The notes under the pieces are model-generated. The model saw nothing but the letters and a program-made list of their open reading frames with translations, was not told where the DNA came from and did not search any database. The position numbers were made by a program, and so were the translations under genes. DNA of 64,000 bases, taken from Nocardioides albertanoniae (GTDB lineage: Bacteria > Actinomycetota > Actinomycetes > Propionibacteriales > Nocardioidaceae). Below are positions 1 through 9,156 of the stretch, piece by piece. Each line of letters begins with the position of its first letter. The first letter of the stretch is position 1. The DNA lies in the NCBI RefSeq assembly GCF_006716315.1, contig NZ_VFOV01000001.1:1752501-1816500 (forward strand), read 5' to 3'.

Positions 1-1434
<1,434 letters not shown>

Positions 1435-1598
1435 CATAAACCCTCAACAAAAACAACAAATCGAAGACCACTTCGAACACTGTTCGCGTCCACGAACCAA
1501 CATCAGCAAGATGTTAGAACTAAACAATGGCTTGGCCACCCCAAGCAGATTGCCTGGCAGCAGTAGCGCCGGCAAGCGAGTAGGGGTGTGTCGATAGA

Positions 1599-1716
1599 GT
1601 TACGGCGGCCATAGCGAAGGGGAAATACCCGGTCCCATCCCGAACCCGGAAGTCAAGCCCTTCAGCGCCGATGGTACTGCAACCGAGAGGCTGTGGGAGA
1701 GTAGGACGCCGCCGGA
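1599..1716 (+). rRNA. rrf: 5S ribosomal RNA
   Basis: The sequence from GTTACGGCGGCCATAGCG to GTAGGACGCCGCCGGAC has the standard 5S layout. The ends pair (helix I), and the conserved CCCGAACCCGGAAGTCAAG block (loop B/C region) and GGGAGAGTAGGAC 3' segment are present. It follows the 23S gene in the same orientation, as expected in an actinobacterial 16S-23S-5S operon. The ends are accurate to a few bases. Confidence 0.95.
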
Positions 1717-1728
1717 CAAAATTTCAGG

Positions 1729-1756
1729 TAGAGGCCGCCCGTATGGGCGGCCTCTA
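1729..1756 (+). terminator. rRNA operon terminator hairpin
   Basis: A perfect 12-bp stem (TAGAGGCCGCCC / GGGCGGCCTCTA) with a GTAT loop lies 12 bases after the 5S gene. There is no long T-run, which is common for high-GC terminators. Its position directly after 5S supports termination of the rRNA operon. Confidence 0.85.
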
Positions 1757-1828
1757 CTGCATTTACAGGCGATATGATCTTGGGATCGATCGAAGTCGGC
1801 TGCAACAGCAGCAGTGAGGATGGGGGCT

Positions 1829-2875
1829 ATGGCTGACGAGCGCCGTAGCAACAGAGGCGGCAAGCCCGCCGGACGCCCCGGGCGTCCGAAGAGCTCAGGT
1901 TCATCCGCCGGCGGCCGTGGCGGTCGACCTGCGTCAGGTCGCAGCAACGACCGCCGTGACGGCAGTGGCCGCGGAGGTGACCAGCGTGGTGAAGGCGGTC
2001 GCGGAGGCGACCAGCGCCGCGACGGCAAGCCGTCGAACGGCCGTGGCGGCCCCCGCGCGGGTGGCCGTACCGACGGGCCGAAGCGCGGTGGCGGCAGCGA
2101 CCGCAAGGGTGGTTACTCCAAGGACCGCGGCGGTAAGCCGCAGCAGCGACGCTTCGACGAGCCGCGCGAGGAGCGTACGGCTGACCAGCGCGCCTACGAC
2201 GGTCCGGTGCTCCCTGAAGACGTGACCGGCAAGGAGCTGGATCGAGCGATCTCGGCCCAGTTGCGCGGTCTGCCCGAGAAGCTCGCTGCTCGGATCGCCC
2301 GCCACCTGGTGGCGGCCGACATGTACATCGAGTCCGACCCGGAGCTCGCCTACCAGCACGCCAAGGCCGCCAAGTCGCGTACGCAGCGGATCGCTGTGAT
2401 TCGCGAGGCGCTGGGCGAGGCCGCCTACGCCGCTGGTCACTACTCCGAGGCGCTCGCCGAGCTGCGTGCTGCGAAGCGCATGAACGGCGCCACGGCCTAC
2501 CTGCCGATCATGGCCGACTGCCACCGTGCGCTGGGTCAGCCGGAGCAGGCGATCAAGCTGGCGCACAGCCCGTCGGTGGTGAACTTCGAGGCTCCGGCCA
2601 AGGCCGAGATGACGCTTGTCGAGGCCGGTGCCCGTCGCGACATGGGACAGTTCGACGCTGCCCTGCGGATCCTCGAGCTCTCCCCGCTGAACAACAAGAG
2701 CCGCGAGCCCTGGGTTGTGCGTCTGCGCTACGCCTACGCCGACACGCTGCAGGAAGCCGGCCGGGACAAGGACGCCCTGACCTGGTTCCACCGCACCTAC
2801 GCGATCGACTCCGACGAGCTCACCGACGCCGCTGTGCGCGCGGAGACTCTCGAGAAGACGGTCGAGAGGGACTGA
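1829..2875 (+). CDS. Tetratricopeptide-repeat protein with a basic RGG-rich N-terminal tail
   Basis: The first ~110 residues are low-complexity and rich in Arg, Gly, Asp and Ser, with repeated RGGDQR-type units, and are probably disordered. The C-terminal two thirds are alpha-helical with TPR-like spacing (for example AYQHAKAAKSRTQRIAVIRE and YSEALAELRAAKRMNGATAY). Actinobacteria widely carry a protein of this layout with no settled function; the tail suggests nucleic-acid or ribosome contact, which is inference. The start is set at the ATG beginning MADERR, preceded by a GGGGG run; in-frame GTG 1814 and ATG 1820 are alternatives. There is no signal peptide, so it should be cytoplasmic. It is transcribed alone and ends at a strong terminator. 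Confidence 0.8.
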   Translation: MADERRSNRGGKPAGRPGRPKSSGSSAGGRGGRPASGRSNDRRDGSGRGGDQRGEGGRGGDQRRDGKPSNGRGGPRAGGRTDGPKRGGGSDRKGGYSKDRGGKPQQRRFDEPREERTADQRAYDGPVLPEDVTGKELDRAISAQLRGLPEKLAARIARHLVAADMYIESDPELAYQHAKAAKSRTQRIAVIREALGEAAYAAGHYSEALAELRAAKRMNGATAYLPIMADCHRALGQPEQAIKLAHSPSVVNFEAPAKAEMTLVEAGARRDMGQFDAALRILELSPLNNKSREPWVVRLRYAYADTLQEAGRDKDALTWFHRTYAIDSDELTDAAVRAETLEKTVERD

Positions 2876-2905
2876 CAGCCCCGTCCTACGGACTCACCTG
2901 TCGAC

Positions 2906-2945
2906 CCAGTGGCGACCGACATCGTCGGTCGCCACTGGCCGTTTT
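2906..2945 (+). terminator. Rho-independent terminator after the TPR gene
   Basis: A perfect 15-bp inverted repeat, CCAGTGGCGACCGAC / GTCGGTCGCCACTGG, has a 3-base loop (ATC) and is followed by CCGTTTT. It begins 31 bases after the TPR stop codon and fits an intrinsic terminator for that gene. Confidence 0.88.
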
Positions 2946-3101
2946 GCCTCGATACTGGAGATCCGGGCTCGCGTAGGTAAGAATGGTGTGTAACAACTAC
3001 ACAGCAAACCGGATTCATGTGATCCACCGAAGAGTTTCCTTCACGCATCATCGAGCCCGCTGGGGAAGGCGTAGCTCGCGCCGCAACGAAGGAGATATTC
3101 G

Positions 3102-3632
3102 GTGACCACTCAGATCAAGGACCCGAGCGCCTCGCGTGATAACGCCCGAGGCGTTGTGTTCGTGCACTCAGCTCCCTCCGCGCTCTGCCCCCACATCGAG
3201 TGGGCCGTCGCGGGGGTTCTTGGCGTGCCGGTGAGCCTGGACTGGACACCGCAGCCCGCGCAGGCCGGCACCTACCGTGCCGAGCTCTTCTGGTCGGGCG
3301 CGGTCGGTTCGGCGGCGGCGATCGCCTCGGCGCTGAAGGGGTGGACCCACCTGCGCTTCGAGGTGACCGAGGACGGCACGCCGACCTCCGAGGGCGGCCG
3401 TTACTCGTTCACCCCCGACCTCGGTGTCTTTCACGCCGTGACCGGGCTCCACGGCGACATCATGATCCCCGAGGATCGTCTCAAGGCCGCCGTCGTGAAG
3501 GCTGCGAACGGCGACACCACGCTCGAGCTCGAGGTGGACAAGCTCGTCGGCAAGCCCTGGGACGACGAGCTCGAGACCTTCCGGCACGCGGGTGAGGGTG
3601 CGCCCGTCCGCTGGCTGCACCAGGTCGTCTGA
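3102..3632 (+). CDS. DUF3145 family protein
   Basis: A 176-residue soluble protein recognised as the actinobacterial DUF3145 family, with the segment VVFVHSAPSALCPHIEWAV near residue 20. The family has no established function. The GTG start at 3102 is supported by AAGGAG centred about 10 bases upstream. No membrane segment or signal peptide is visible. It is monocistronic, and converges on the fatty-acid cluster across a shared terminator. The 5' flank carries a small inverted repeat (TGTGT-N7-ACACA at 2987-3003) that might be a regulatory site; the evidence for that is weak. Confidence 0.85.
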   Translation: MTTQIKDPSASRDNARGVVFVHSAPSALCPHIEWAVAGVLGVPVSLDWTPQPAQAGTYRAELFWSGAVGSAAAIASALKGWTHLRFEVTEDGTPTSEGGRYSFTPDLGVFHAVTGLHGDIMIPEDRLKAAVVKAANGDTTLELEVDKLVGKPWDDELETFRHAGEGAPVRWLHQVV

Positions 3633-3669
3633 GCGAGACCCTGTCGGCCGCAGAGCACGGCCGTCACAG

Positions 3670-3716
3670 ACAACGCCGAGTCGGCGCGTTATAACGCGCC
3701 GACTCGGCGTTGTTTT
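3670..3716. terminator. Bidirectional terminator between DUF3145 and accD
   Basis: Two perfect 21-bp arms (ACAACGCCGAGTCGGCGCGTT and its complement, one base over the display limit only if joined to the loop) flank a 2-base AT centre and are followed by TTT on the plus strand. The element sits between convergent genes and can serve both. Each arm contains the near-palindrome CGCCGAGTCGGCG, which recurs in the aceE terminator. Confidence 0.9.
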
Positions 3717-3719
3717 CGG

Positions 3720-5168
3720 TCAGAGGGGGATGTTGCCGTGGTTGCCGCGGCGTACGCCGACGGTCTGGATCGCGTCCTCGAAAGCGGCAGCGATCGCGCT
3801 GCGGGTGGCGGAGGGTTCGATCACCTCGTCGACGACACCGATCTCGACGGCCCTGTCGACGCCGCCGGCGAGCCGCTCGTGCTCGGCGGCCAGCTCGGCC
3901 TCGACCTGGGGACGGAGATCGGGGGCGACCTCGGCCAGCTTGCGACGGTGCAGGATGCGAATGGCAGCGACAGGCCCCATCACGGCGACCTCCGCGCCCG
4001 GCCACGCGAACACCTTGGTCGCACCGAGCGAGCGGGCGTTCATCGCGATGTAGGCGCCGCCGTAGGTCTTTCTGGTCACCAGCGTGACCCGCGGGACGAC
4101 GCACTCGCCGAAGGCGTGCAACAGTTTTGCTCCGCGGCGTACGACGCCGTCCCACTCCTGGCCGACGCCCGGGAGGTAGCCGGGCACGTCGACGAGCACG
4201 ATCAGCGGAACTCCGAGGGAGTCGCAGAGGCGTACGAAGCGGGACGCCTTCTCGGCGGAGAGCGAGTCGAGACATCCACCGAGACGCAGCGGGTTGTTGG
4301 CGACGACGCCGACGGTGCGGCCGCCGAAGCGGCCCAGGGCCGTGACGATGTTGGGTGCCCAGCGTGCGTGCAGCTCCTGGGTGGTGCCCTCGTCGAGCAC
4401 GCTCTCGACGAGCGGGTGCACGTCGTAGGCGCGCTTCTTCGACTCGGGGAGCTGCTCGGCAAGATCCCTGTCGTCGACAGCGGAGACGTCGAGGCCGCCC
4501 TGGGAGCCGAGGAGCGAGGCGACGGTGCGGGCCTTGTCGAGCGCTTCACGCTCGGACTTGGTCAGGATGTGCACGACGCCGGAGCGGCGGCCGTGCGGCT
4601 CAGGGCCGCCCAGACGCAGCATGTCGACGTCTTCGCCGGTCACGGAGCGTACGACGTCGGGGCCGGTGACGAAGATGCGGCCCTCGGGCCCGAGGATGAC
4701 GACGTCGGTGAGCGCGGGGCCGTAGGCCGCGCCTCCGGCGGCCGGCCCCAGGACCACGGAGATCTGCGGGATCTTGCCGCTCGCCTGGGTCATCACGTGG
4801 AAGATGCGGCCGACGGCGTGCAGGGAGAGCACGCCCTCCGCGAGCCGGGCGCCGCCGGAGTGCCACAGGCCGATGATCGGGATGCCGTCGGTCATCGCAC
4901 GGTGATAGGCATCGACGACCACGCGGCAGCCGAGGTCGCCCATCGCGCCGCCCATGACGGTGGCGTCGGAGCAGAACGCGACCGCTCGGGTGCCGTTCAC
5001 CTCGCCGACGGCCGCCAGCATGCCAGAGTCGTCGTCGGGGGAGATCAGCTCGACGGTGCCGTCGTCGAAGAGTGCCTTCAGACGCGTGACGGGGTTGCGA
5101 GGATCCTGGTCGCGGGGAAGCTTCTGCTTCTTCGCGGGGGTAGGTGCGGGGGTGGTGGTGACGGTCAT
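3720..5168 (-). CDS. accD: Acyl-CoA (acetyl/propionyl-CoA) carboxylase beta subunit, AccD6-like
   Basis: This 482-residue biotin-dependent carboxyltransferase transfers CO2 from carboxybiotin to acetyl- or propionyl-CoA, making malonyl-CoA for the adjacent FAS II enzymes. Both halves of the crotonase-like carboxyltransferase fold are present. The N-terminal half contains GLWHSGGARLAEGV near 100-115 and VVLGPAAGGAAYGPAL near 138-155. The C-terminal half contains VDVPGYLPGVGQEWDGVVR and TRKTYGGAYIAMNARSLG. Its place at the end of the fab operon matches accD6 of Mycobacterium. The ATG shares one base with the fabF stop (TGATG), so translation is coupled. The biotin carboxylase/carrier (AccA-type) subunit is not in the window. 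Substrate preference cannot be read from sequence. Confidence 0.93.
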   Translation of the reverse strand: MTVTTTPAPTPAKKQKLPRDQDPRNPVTRLKALFDDGTVELISPDDDSGMLAAVGEVNGTRAVAFCSDATVMGGAMGDLGCRVVVDAYHRAMTDGIPIIGLWHSGGARLAEGVLSLHAVGRIFHVMTQASGKIPQISVVLGPAAGGAAYGPALTDVVILGPEGRIFVTGPDVVRSVTGEDVDMLRLGGPEPHGRRSGVVHILTKSEREALDKARTVASLLGSQGGLDVSAVDDRDLAEQLPESKKRAYDVHPLVESVLDEGTTQELHARWAPNIVTALGRFGGRTVGVVANNPLRLGGCLDSLSAEKASRFVRLCDSLGVPLIVLVDVPGYLPGVGQEWDGVVRRGAKLLHAFGECVVPRVTLVTRKTYGGAYIAMNARSLGATKVFAWPGAEVAVMGPVAAIRILHRRKLAEVAPDLRPQVEAELAAEHERLAGGVDRAVEIGVVDEVIEPSATRSAIAAAFEDAIQTVGVRRGNHGNIPL

Positions 5169-6436
5169 CAGAAGCTCCCGAAGGCGACGGCGACGTTGGC
5201 GCCACCGAAGCCGAAGGAGTTGTTGAGGGCCGCGATGTCACCGGAGGGCAGGTCGCGTGCCTTGGTGGCGATGTCGAGCTCGACCGCGGGGTCGAGGTTG
5301 TCGAGGTTGATGGTCGGGGGCGACTGGCGGTGCTGGATCGCCAGCACGGTCGCGACCGACTCGAGAGCGCCGGCGCCACCCAGGAGGTGGCCGGTCATCG
5401 ACTTCGTCGAGGTGACCACGACGTCGGAGACGTGGGCGCCGAGGGTGGCATGGAGCATCAGGCCTTCGGCGATGTCGCCCTGCGGGGTCGAGGTCGCGTG
5501 CGCGTTGACGTGCACGATCGAGCTCGGGTCGACGTCGCCGTCCTCGAGAGCACGCTTGATCGCGCGGCTGCCGCCACGGCCCTCGGGGTCGGGCTGAGCG
5601 ATGTCGTGGGCGTCGGCGGTGACGGCGGCGCCGAGCACCTCGGCGTAGATCCGCGCGCCGCGGGCCTGGGCGTGCTCGAGCTTCTCCAGCACGAGAACCC
5701 CGGCGCCCTCGCCGAGGACGAAGCCGTCGCGGTCGGTGTCCCACGGGCGGCTGACCGTGGTGGGGTCACCGCCGTCGGCGCCGGAGGCGGTCTTGGACAG
5801 AGCCATCATGTTGGCGAACGCGGCGATCGGCAGCGGGTGGATCGCCGCCTCGGTGCCACCGGCCAGCATCACGTCGGCACGGCCCAGGCGGATCTGGTCG
5901 GCGGCCAGGGCGATCGCCTCGGATCCCGAGGCGCAGGCCGAGACGGGAGTCTGGGCGCCTGCGCGTGCGCCATAGGCCAAGGAGATGTTGGCGGCCGAGG
6001 CGTTGGCCATCAGCATCGGGACGGCCAGCGGGCTGACGCGTCGGGGCCCCTTCTGCAGGAGCGTGGCGTAGTTGTCGAGCAGGGTCGTGATGCCGCCGAT
6101 GCCGGTGGCCAGCGCGACTCCGAGACGCTCGCCGTCGAGTCCGGCGTCGGTGGCGGTGCCCTCGAAGCCGGCGTCTTTCCAGGCCTCGGCGGCCGAGATG
6201 ACGGCGAACTGGGCGGAGCGGTCCAGGCGCCGGGCCTTGACCCGCTCCAGGATCTCGGACGGATCGACGGCGGCACGGCCGGCGATGCGTACGGGAAGAT
6301 CGGCGGCCCACTCATCGGTGAGCTCGCGGATGCCGGAGCGACCGGCGATCAGGGCATCCCAGGTGGCGGGGACGTCTGCGCCGACCGGGTTGATGGTGCC
6401 CAGTCCGGTGACGACGACTCGGGTGCGGCTGCTCAT
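5168..6436 (-). CDS. fabF: 3-oxoacyl-[acyl-carrier-protein] synthase II (KAS II)
   Basis: This enzyme condenses malonyl-ACP with a growing acyl-ACP in the elongation step of type II fatty acid synthesis. At 422 residues it is full length. The Cys-His-His triad is intact: Cys168 in VSACASGSEA, His313 in NAHATSTPQGD and His350 in KSMTGHLLGGAG, with Lys345 also present. The glycine-rich C-terminus NNSFGFGGANV is typical. It lies downstream of acpP, separated by 106 bases, and overlaps accD by one base. Only one KAS II is present here, whereas Mycobacterium has kasA and kasB at this position. Confidence 0.96.
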   Translation of the reverse strand: MSSRTRVVVTGLGTINPVGADVPATWDALIAGRSGIRELTDEWAADLPVRIAGRAAVDPSEILERVKARRLDRSAQFAVISAAEAWKDAGFEGTATDAGLDGERLGVALATGIGGITTLLDNYATLLQKGPRRVSPLAVPMLMANASAANISLAYGARAGAQTPVSACASGSEAIALAADQIRLGRADVMLAGGTEAAIHPLPIAAFANMMALSKTASGADGGDPTTVSRPWDTDRDGFVLGEGAGVLVLEKLEHAQARGARIYAEVLGAAVTADAHDIAQPDPEGRGGSRAIKRALEDGDVDPSSIVHVNAHATSTPQGDIAEGLMLHATLGAHVSDVVVTSTKSMTGHLLGGAGALESVATVLAIQHRQSPPTINLDNLDPAVELDIATKARDLPSGDIAALNNSFGFGGANVAVAFGSF

Positions 6437-6542
6437 GTGGTCTCCGTGTGGGGTGGGTTGGTGCGCTGTTGGGGCCGGTGGATGAGGTCAAGCAGGTCCG
6501 GCGGCCCGACCTGGGAGGGTTGGCCGAGCCGCCGGGGGCACA

Positions 6543-6794
6543 TCAGGCGTTCGCGGACGCCTTCTCGATGAAGCTCACTGCGTCACCGACGGTCTTGAGG
6601 TTCTTGACCTGGTCGTCAGGGATGGATACGCCGAACTTCTCCTCGGCGGCGACGACGACCTCAACCATCGACAGCGAGTCGACGTCGAGATCGTCGACGA
6701 AAGACTTGTCGAGCTGTACGTCGGCGGCGTCGATGCCGGCGACCTCGTTGACGATGTCGGCGAGGTCGGAGCGGATCTCTTCGGTGGTGGCCAT
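6543..6794 (-). CDS. acpP: Acyl carrier protein
   Basis: This 83-residue acidic helical protein carries acyl chains on a 4'-phosphopantetheine arm. The attachment site is Ser40 in DVDSLSMVE, in the usual place for the family. It lies between fabH and fabF in the FAS II operon and is read from an ATG preceded by a purine-rich GAGGAAG. The length and the acidic helix II are standard for a primary-metabolism ACP, so a polyketide role is unlikely. Confidence 0.97.
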   Translation of the reverse strand: MATTEEIRSDLADIVNEVAGIDAADVQLDKSFVDDLDVDSLSMVEVVVAAEEKFGVSIPDDQVKNLKTVGDAVSFIEKASANA

Positions 6795-6845
6795 GTGGTG
6801 CTTCCTCTCGGATTTCTGTGTGATGAAACTGGTGGTGCTCGGGAA

Positions 6846-7832
6846 CTAGGGGACGACGACGACCTGGGCCGCGTAGACCAGGCCGGCGCCGAAGGCGATG
6901 AGCAGTGCGGTCTCGCCGGACTTCGCCTGCCCCTCGTCGATCATCCGCTCGAGGGCGAGCGGGACCGAGGCGGCCGAGGTGTTGCCCATCGTCGCGATGT
7001 CACGGGCGATCTTGACCGACTCCGGGAGCTTCATGGAGCGGGCGAGAGCGTCGACGATGCGCATGTTGGCCTGGTGAGGCACGAAGCAGTCGAGCTCGTC
7101 TGCGGTGATGCCGGCCTTCTCGAGCGCCTCGTTGCCGACCTTGGCCATCGAGTAGGCGGCCCAACGGAAGACCGGGTTGCCCTGCATCCTCAGCCAAGGG
7201 GTCTCCTTGGCCTCGATCGCGTCGAACCAGTCGGCCGTCTGGATGTGGTCGGCCTTGTCGCCCGAGGAACCCCACACGACCGGGCCGATACCGGGCTCCT
7301 CGCTCGGCCCGACCACGGCCGCGCCCGCGCCGTCGGCGAAGATGAACGCCGTGCCGCGGTCGTGCGGGTCGGTGATGTCGAGGAGACGCTCGACGCCGAT
7401 GACGAGGACATGGTGGGCGCTGCCGCCGCGGATGAGGTCGTTGGCCATGGTGACGCCGTGGCAGAAGCCTGCGCAGGCCGCCGAGATGTCGAAGGCGGCC
7501 GGGTGGTCGGCTCCGAGCTCGTCGGCGATCAGCGCGGCGACCGCAGGGGTCTGGCGCATGTGGCTCACGGTGGCGACGATGATGCAGTCGACCTGGTCGA
7601 TGCCGATGCCGGCGTGCTCGAGCGCCTTCCGGCTGGCTGCGACCGACATCATCTGGACGGTCTCGTCCTCGCTCGCGCGCCGGCGCTCGCTGATGCCGGA
7701 GCGGGTGCGGATCCACTCGTCCGAGGAGTCGATGAGGTCGACGATCTCGCTGTTGGGCACCACTCTGCGCGGGCGGTAGCCGCCGACACCGAGGATGCGA
7801 GCGTGCGGTGAGCCGGTGGGAGGAGTGATCAC
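6846..7832 (-). CDS. fabH: 3-oxoacyl-[acyl-carrier-protein] synthase III (KAS III)
   Basis: This enzyme starts fatty acid synthesis by condensing an acyl-CoA primer with malonyl-ACP. At 328 residues, the catalytic triad is Cys120 (ISAACAGF), His253 (FVPHQANMR) and Asn284 (GNTSAAS). The GTG start at 7832 overlaps the fabD stop as GTGA. A much longer in-frame reading exists upstream, but it runs through fabD in another frame and is not used. Branched-primer use would be usual in actinobacteria but is not decidable from sequence. Confidence 0.95.
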   Translation of the reverse strand: MITPPTGSPHARILGVGGYRPRRVVPNSEIVDLIDSSDEWIRTRSGISERRRASEDETVQMMSVAASRKALEHAGIGIDQVDCIIVATVSHMRQTPAVAALIADELGADHPAAFDISAACAGFCHGVTMANDLIRGGSAHHVLVIGVERLLDITDPHDRGTAFIFADGAGAAVVGPSEEPGIGPVVWGSSGDKADHIQTADWFDAIEAKETPWLRMQGNPVFRWAAYSMAKVGNEALEKAGITADELDCFVPHQANMRIVDALARSMKLPESVKIARDIATMGNTSAASVPLALERMIDEGQAKSGETALLIAFGAGLVYAAQVVVVP

Positions 7833-9019
7833 GAGTGCTGCGCTCCCTGGGGGTGCAGGCGCAACAGTGGCTGCCCCGGGGAGACGAGGTCGCCGTCCTC
7901 GACGAGCCATTCGATGATCTCTCCGCCGTGGGCTGCGGTGATCGCGATGGTGTCGCGAAGGCTGGCCACGCCGCCGATCTCGGTGCCGGCGCTGAGCACC
8001 TCGAGCCCGGCGACGGCCTCGGAGAGCTTGAAGGTGCCTTTGGCGGGGGAGACGACCATGCGCCAGGTCGGTGTGGTCTCGATCGGGTTGGCCTCGCCGT
8101 GCTTCTCGACGAACGCGCGGGCGTCGTCGAGCTGGTCGGGCGTCTTGAGGGCGAAGGTCTCCACGCCCTTCAGTGCGCGCTTCGCGATGCCGGTGAGGGT
8201 GCCGGCTGGAGGCATCTCCAAGATGCCGGTGACACCGATGTCGGACATGGTCTCCAGACACAGGTCCCAGCGCACCGGGTTGGCGATCTGGCCGACGATC
8301 CGGGCGAGCGCCTTGGCGCCGTCGTGGACGATCTGGCCGTCCTTGTTGCTGATCAGGCGCGTACGCGGATCGTGGGTCGACACGCTCCGAGCCAGCCGGG
8401 CGAGGTGGCCCACGGCGGGCTCCATGTGTTGGGTGTGGAAGGCGCCGGCGACGCTGAGCGGCATCAGCCGGGCCTTCGCCGGCGGGTCGGCGGCGAAGGC
8501 CTCGAGCTGCTCGAGCGTGCCTGCGGCGACGATCTGGCCGGGGCCGTTGTCGTTGGCAGCGGTGAGCCCGTGCTTCTCGAGAGAGGCGAGCACCTCCTCG
8601 CGGGAGCCGCCGAGGATCGCGGTCATGCCTGTCGGTGTCTTGGCGGCGGCCTCGGCCATCGCCTTGCCGCGCTCACGCACGAGCACCATCGCCTGCTCGG
8701 CGCTGATCGCGCGGGCGCCCGCGGCGGCGGTGATCTCACCGACGCTGTGTCCGGCGACGGCGCCGATCTTCGAGAACGCGTCGGCCGGCTGTGGGAAGAG
8801 CTCCAGCGCTGCGACCAATCCGGTGGCGACCAGCAGGGGCTGGGCGATCTCGGTGGCGCGGATCGTGTCCGCGTCGGCGTTGGTGCCGTAGTCGATCAGG
8901 TCGATGCCTGCGACGGTCGAGAGCCACTCCATCCGAGCGGCAAATGCGGGGTCTTCCAACCACGGGGTGAGGAAGCCTGGTGTCTGAGCACCTTGTCCTG
9001 GGGCGACAATGATGAGCAC
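7829..9019 (-). CDS. fabD: Malonyl-CoA:ACP transacylase with a C-terminal degenerate biotinyl/lipoyl-like domain
   Basis: FabD loads malonyl units onto ACP. Residues 1-~290 form the acyltransferase, with GQGAQ at 8-12, nucleophile Ser92 in GHSVGE, Arg117 and His195 (GAFHTQHM). At 396 residues it is about 85 longer than ordinary FabD. The extra ~65 residues (about 326-390) look like a biotinyl/lipoyl barrel, ending EIIEWLVEDGDLVSPGQPLL, but the hairpin that normally carries the modified MKM lysine reads ASLRDTIAITAAHGG and has no lysine. The start is the GTG beginning MLIIVAPGQG; there is no clear ribosome-binding site, and CACCAT 8-13 bases upstream may be a leaderless -10. First gene of the fab operon. 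Confidence 0.92.
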   Translation of the reverse strand: MLIIVAPGQGAQTPGFLTPWLEDPAFAARMEWLSTVAGIDLIDYGTNADADTIRATEIAQPLLVATGLVAALELFPQPADAFSKIGAVAGHSVGEITAAAGARAISAEQAMVLVRERGKAMAEAAAKTPTGMTAILGGSREEVLASLEKHGLTAANDNGPGQIVAAGTLEQLEAFAADPPAKARLMPLSVAGAFHTQHMEPAVGHLARLARSVSTHDPRTRLISNKDGQIVHDGAKALARIVGQIANPVRWDLCLETMSDIGVTGILEMPPAGTLTGIAKRALKGVETFALKTPDQLDDARAFVEKHGEANPIETTPTWRMVVSPAKGTFKLSEAVAGLEVLSAGTEIGGVASLRDTIAITAAHGGEIIEWLVEDGDLVSPGQPLLRLHPQGAQHS

Positions 9020-9088
9020 GGGAACGATGGTGCCGTGAGGAGGGCCTCTGCAGCAGCGTTTTCGGCAACGAATATCTGTCAGGCATTC

Positions 9089-9105
9089 TTGTAGAAGTCC
9101 TACAA
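9089..9105. promoter_or_regulatory. Candidate operator (FasR?) upstream of fabD
   Basis: A perfect inverted repeat TTGTAG-N5-CTACAA lies in the 137-base gap between fasR and fabD, about 70 bases before the fabD start. FasR-type regulators bind upstream of fabD in Streptomyces and upstream of fatty-acid synthase genes in Mycobacterium, so this is the best local candidate. The link to FasR is inference. Confidence 0.45.
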
Positions 9106-9156
9106 ACGATGCCCCTGCCGGGTCTGCGCGCTGGGCGCCCTCGCTCCTTCGCTTGG

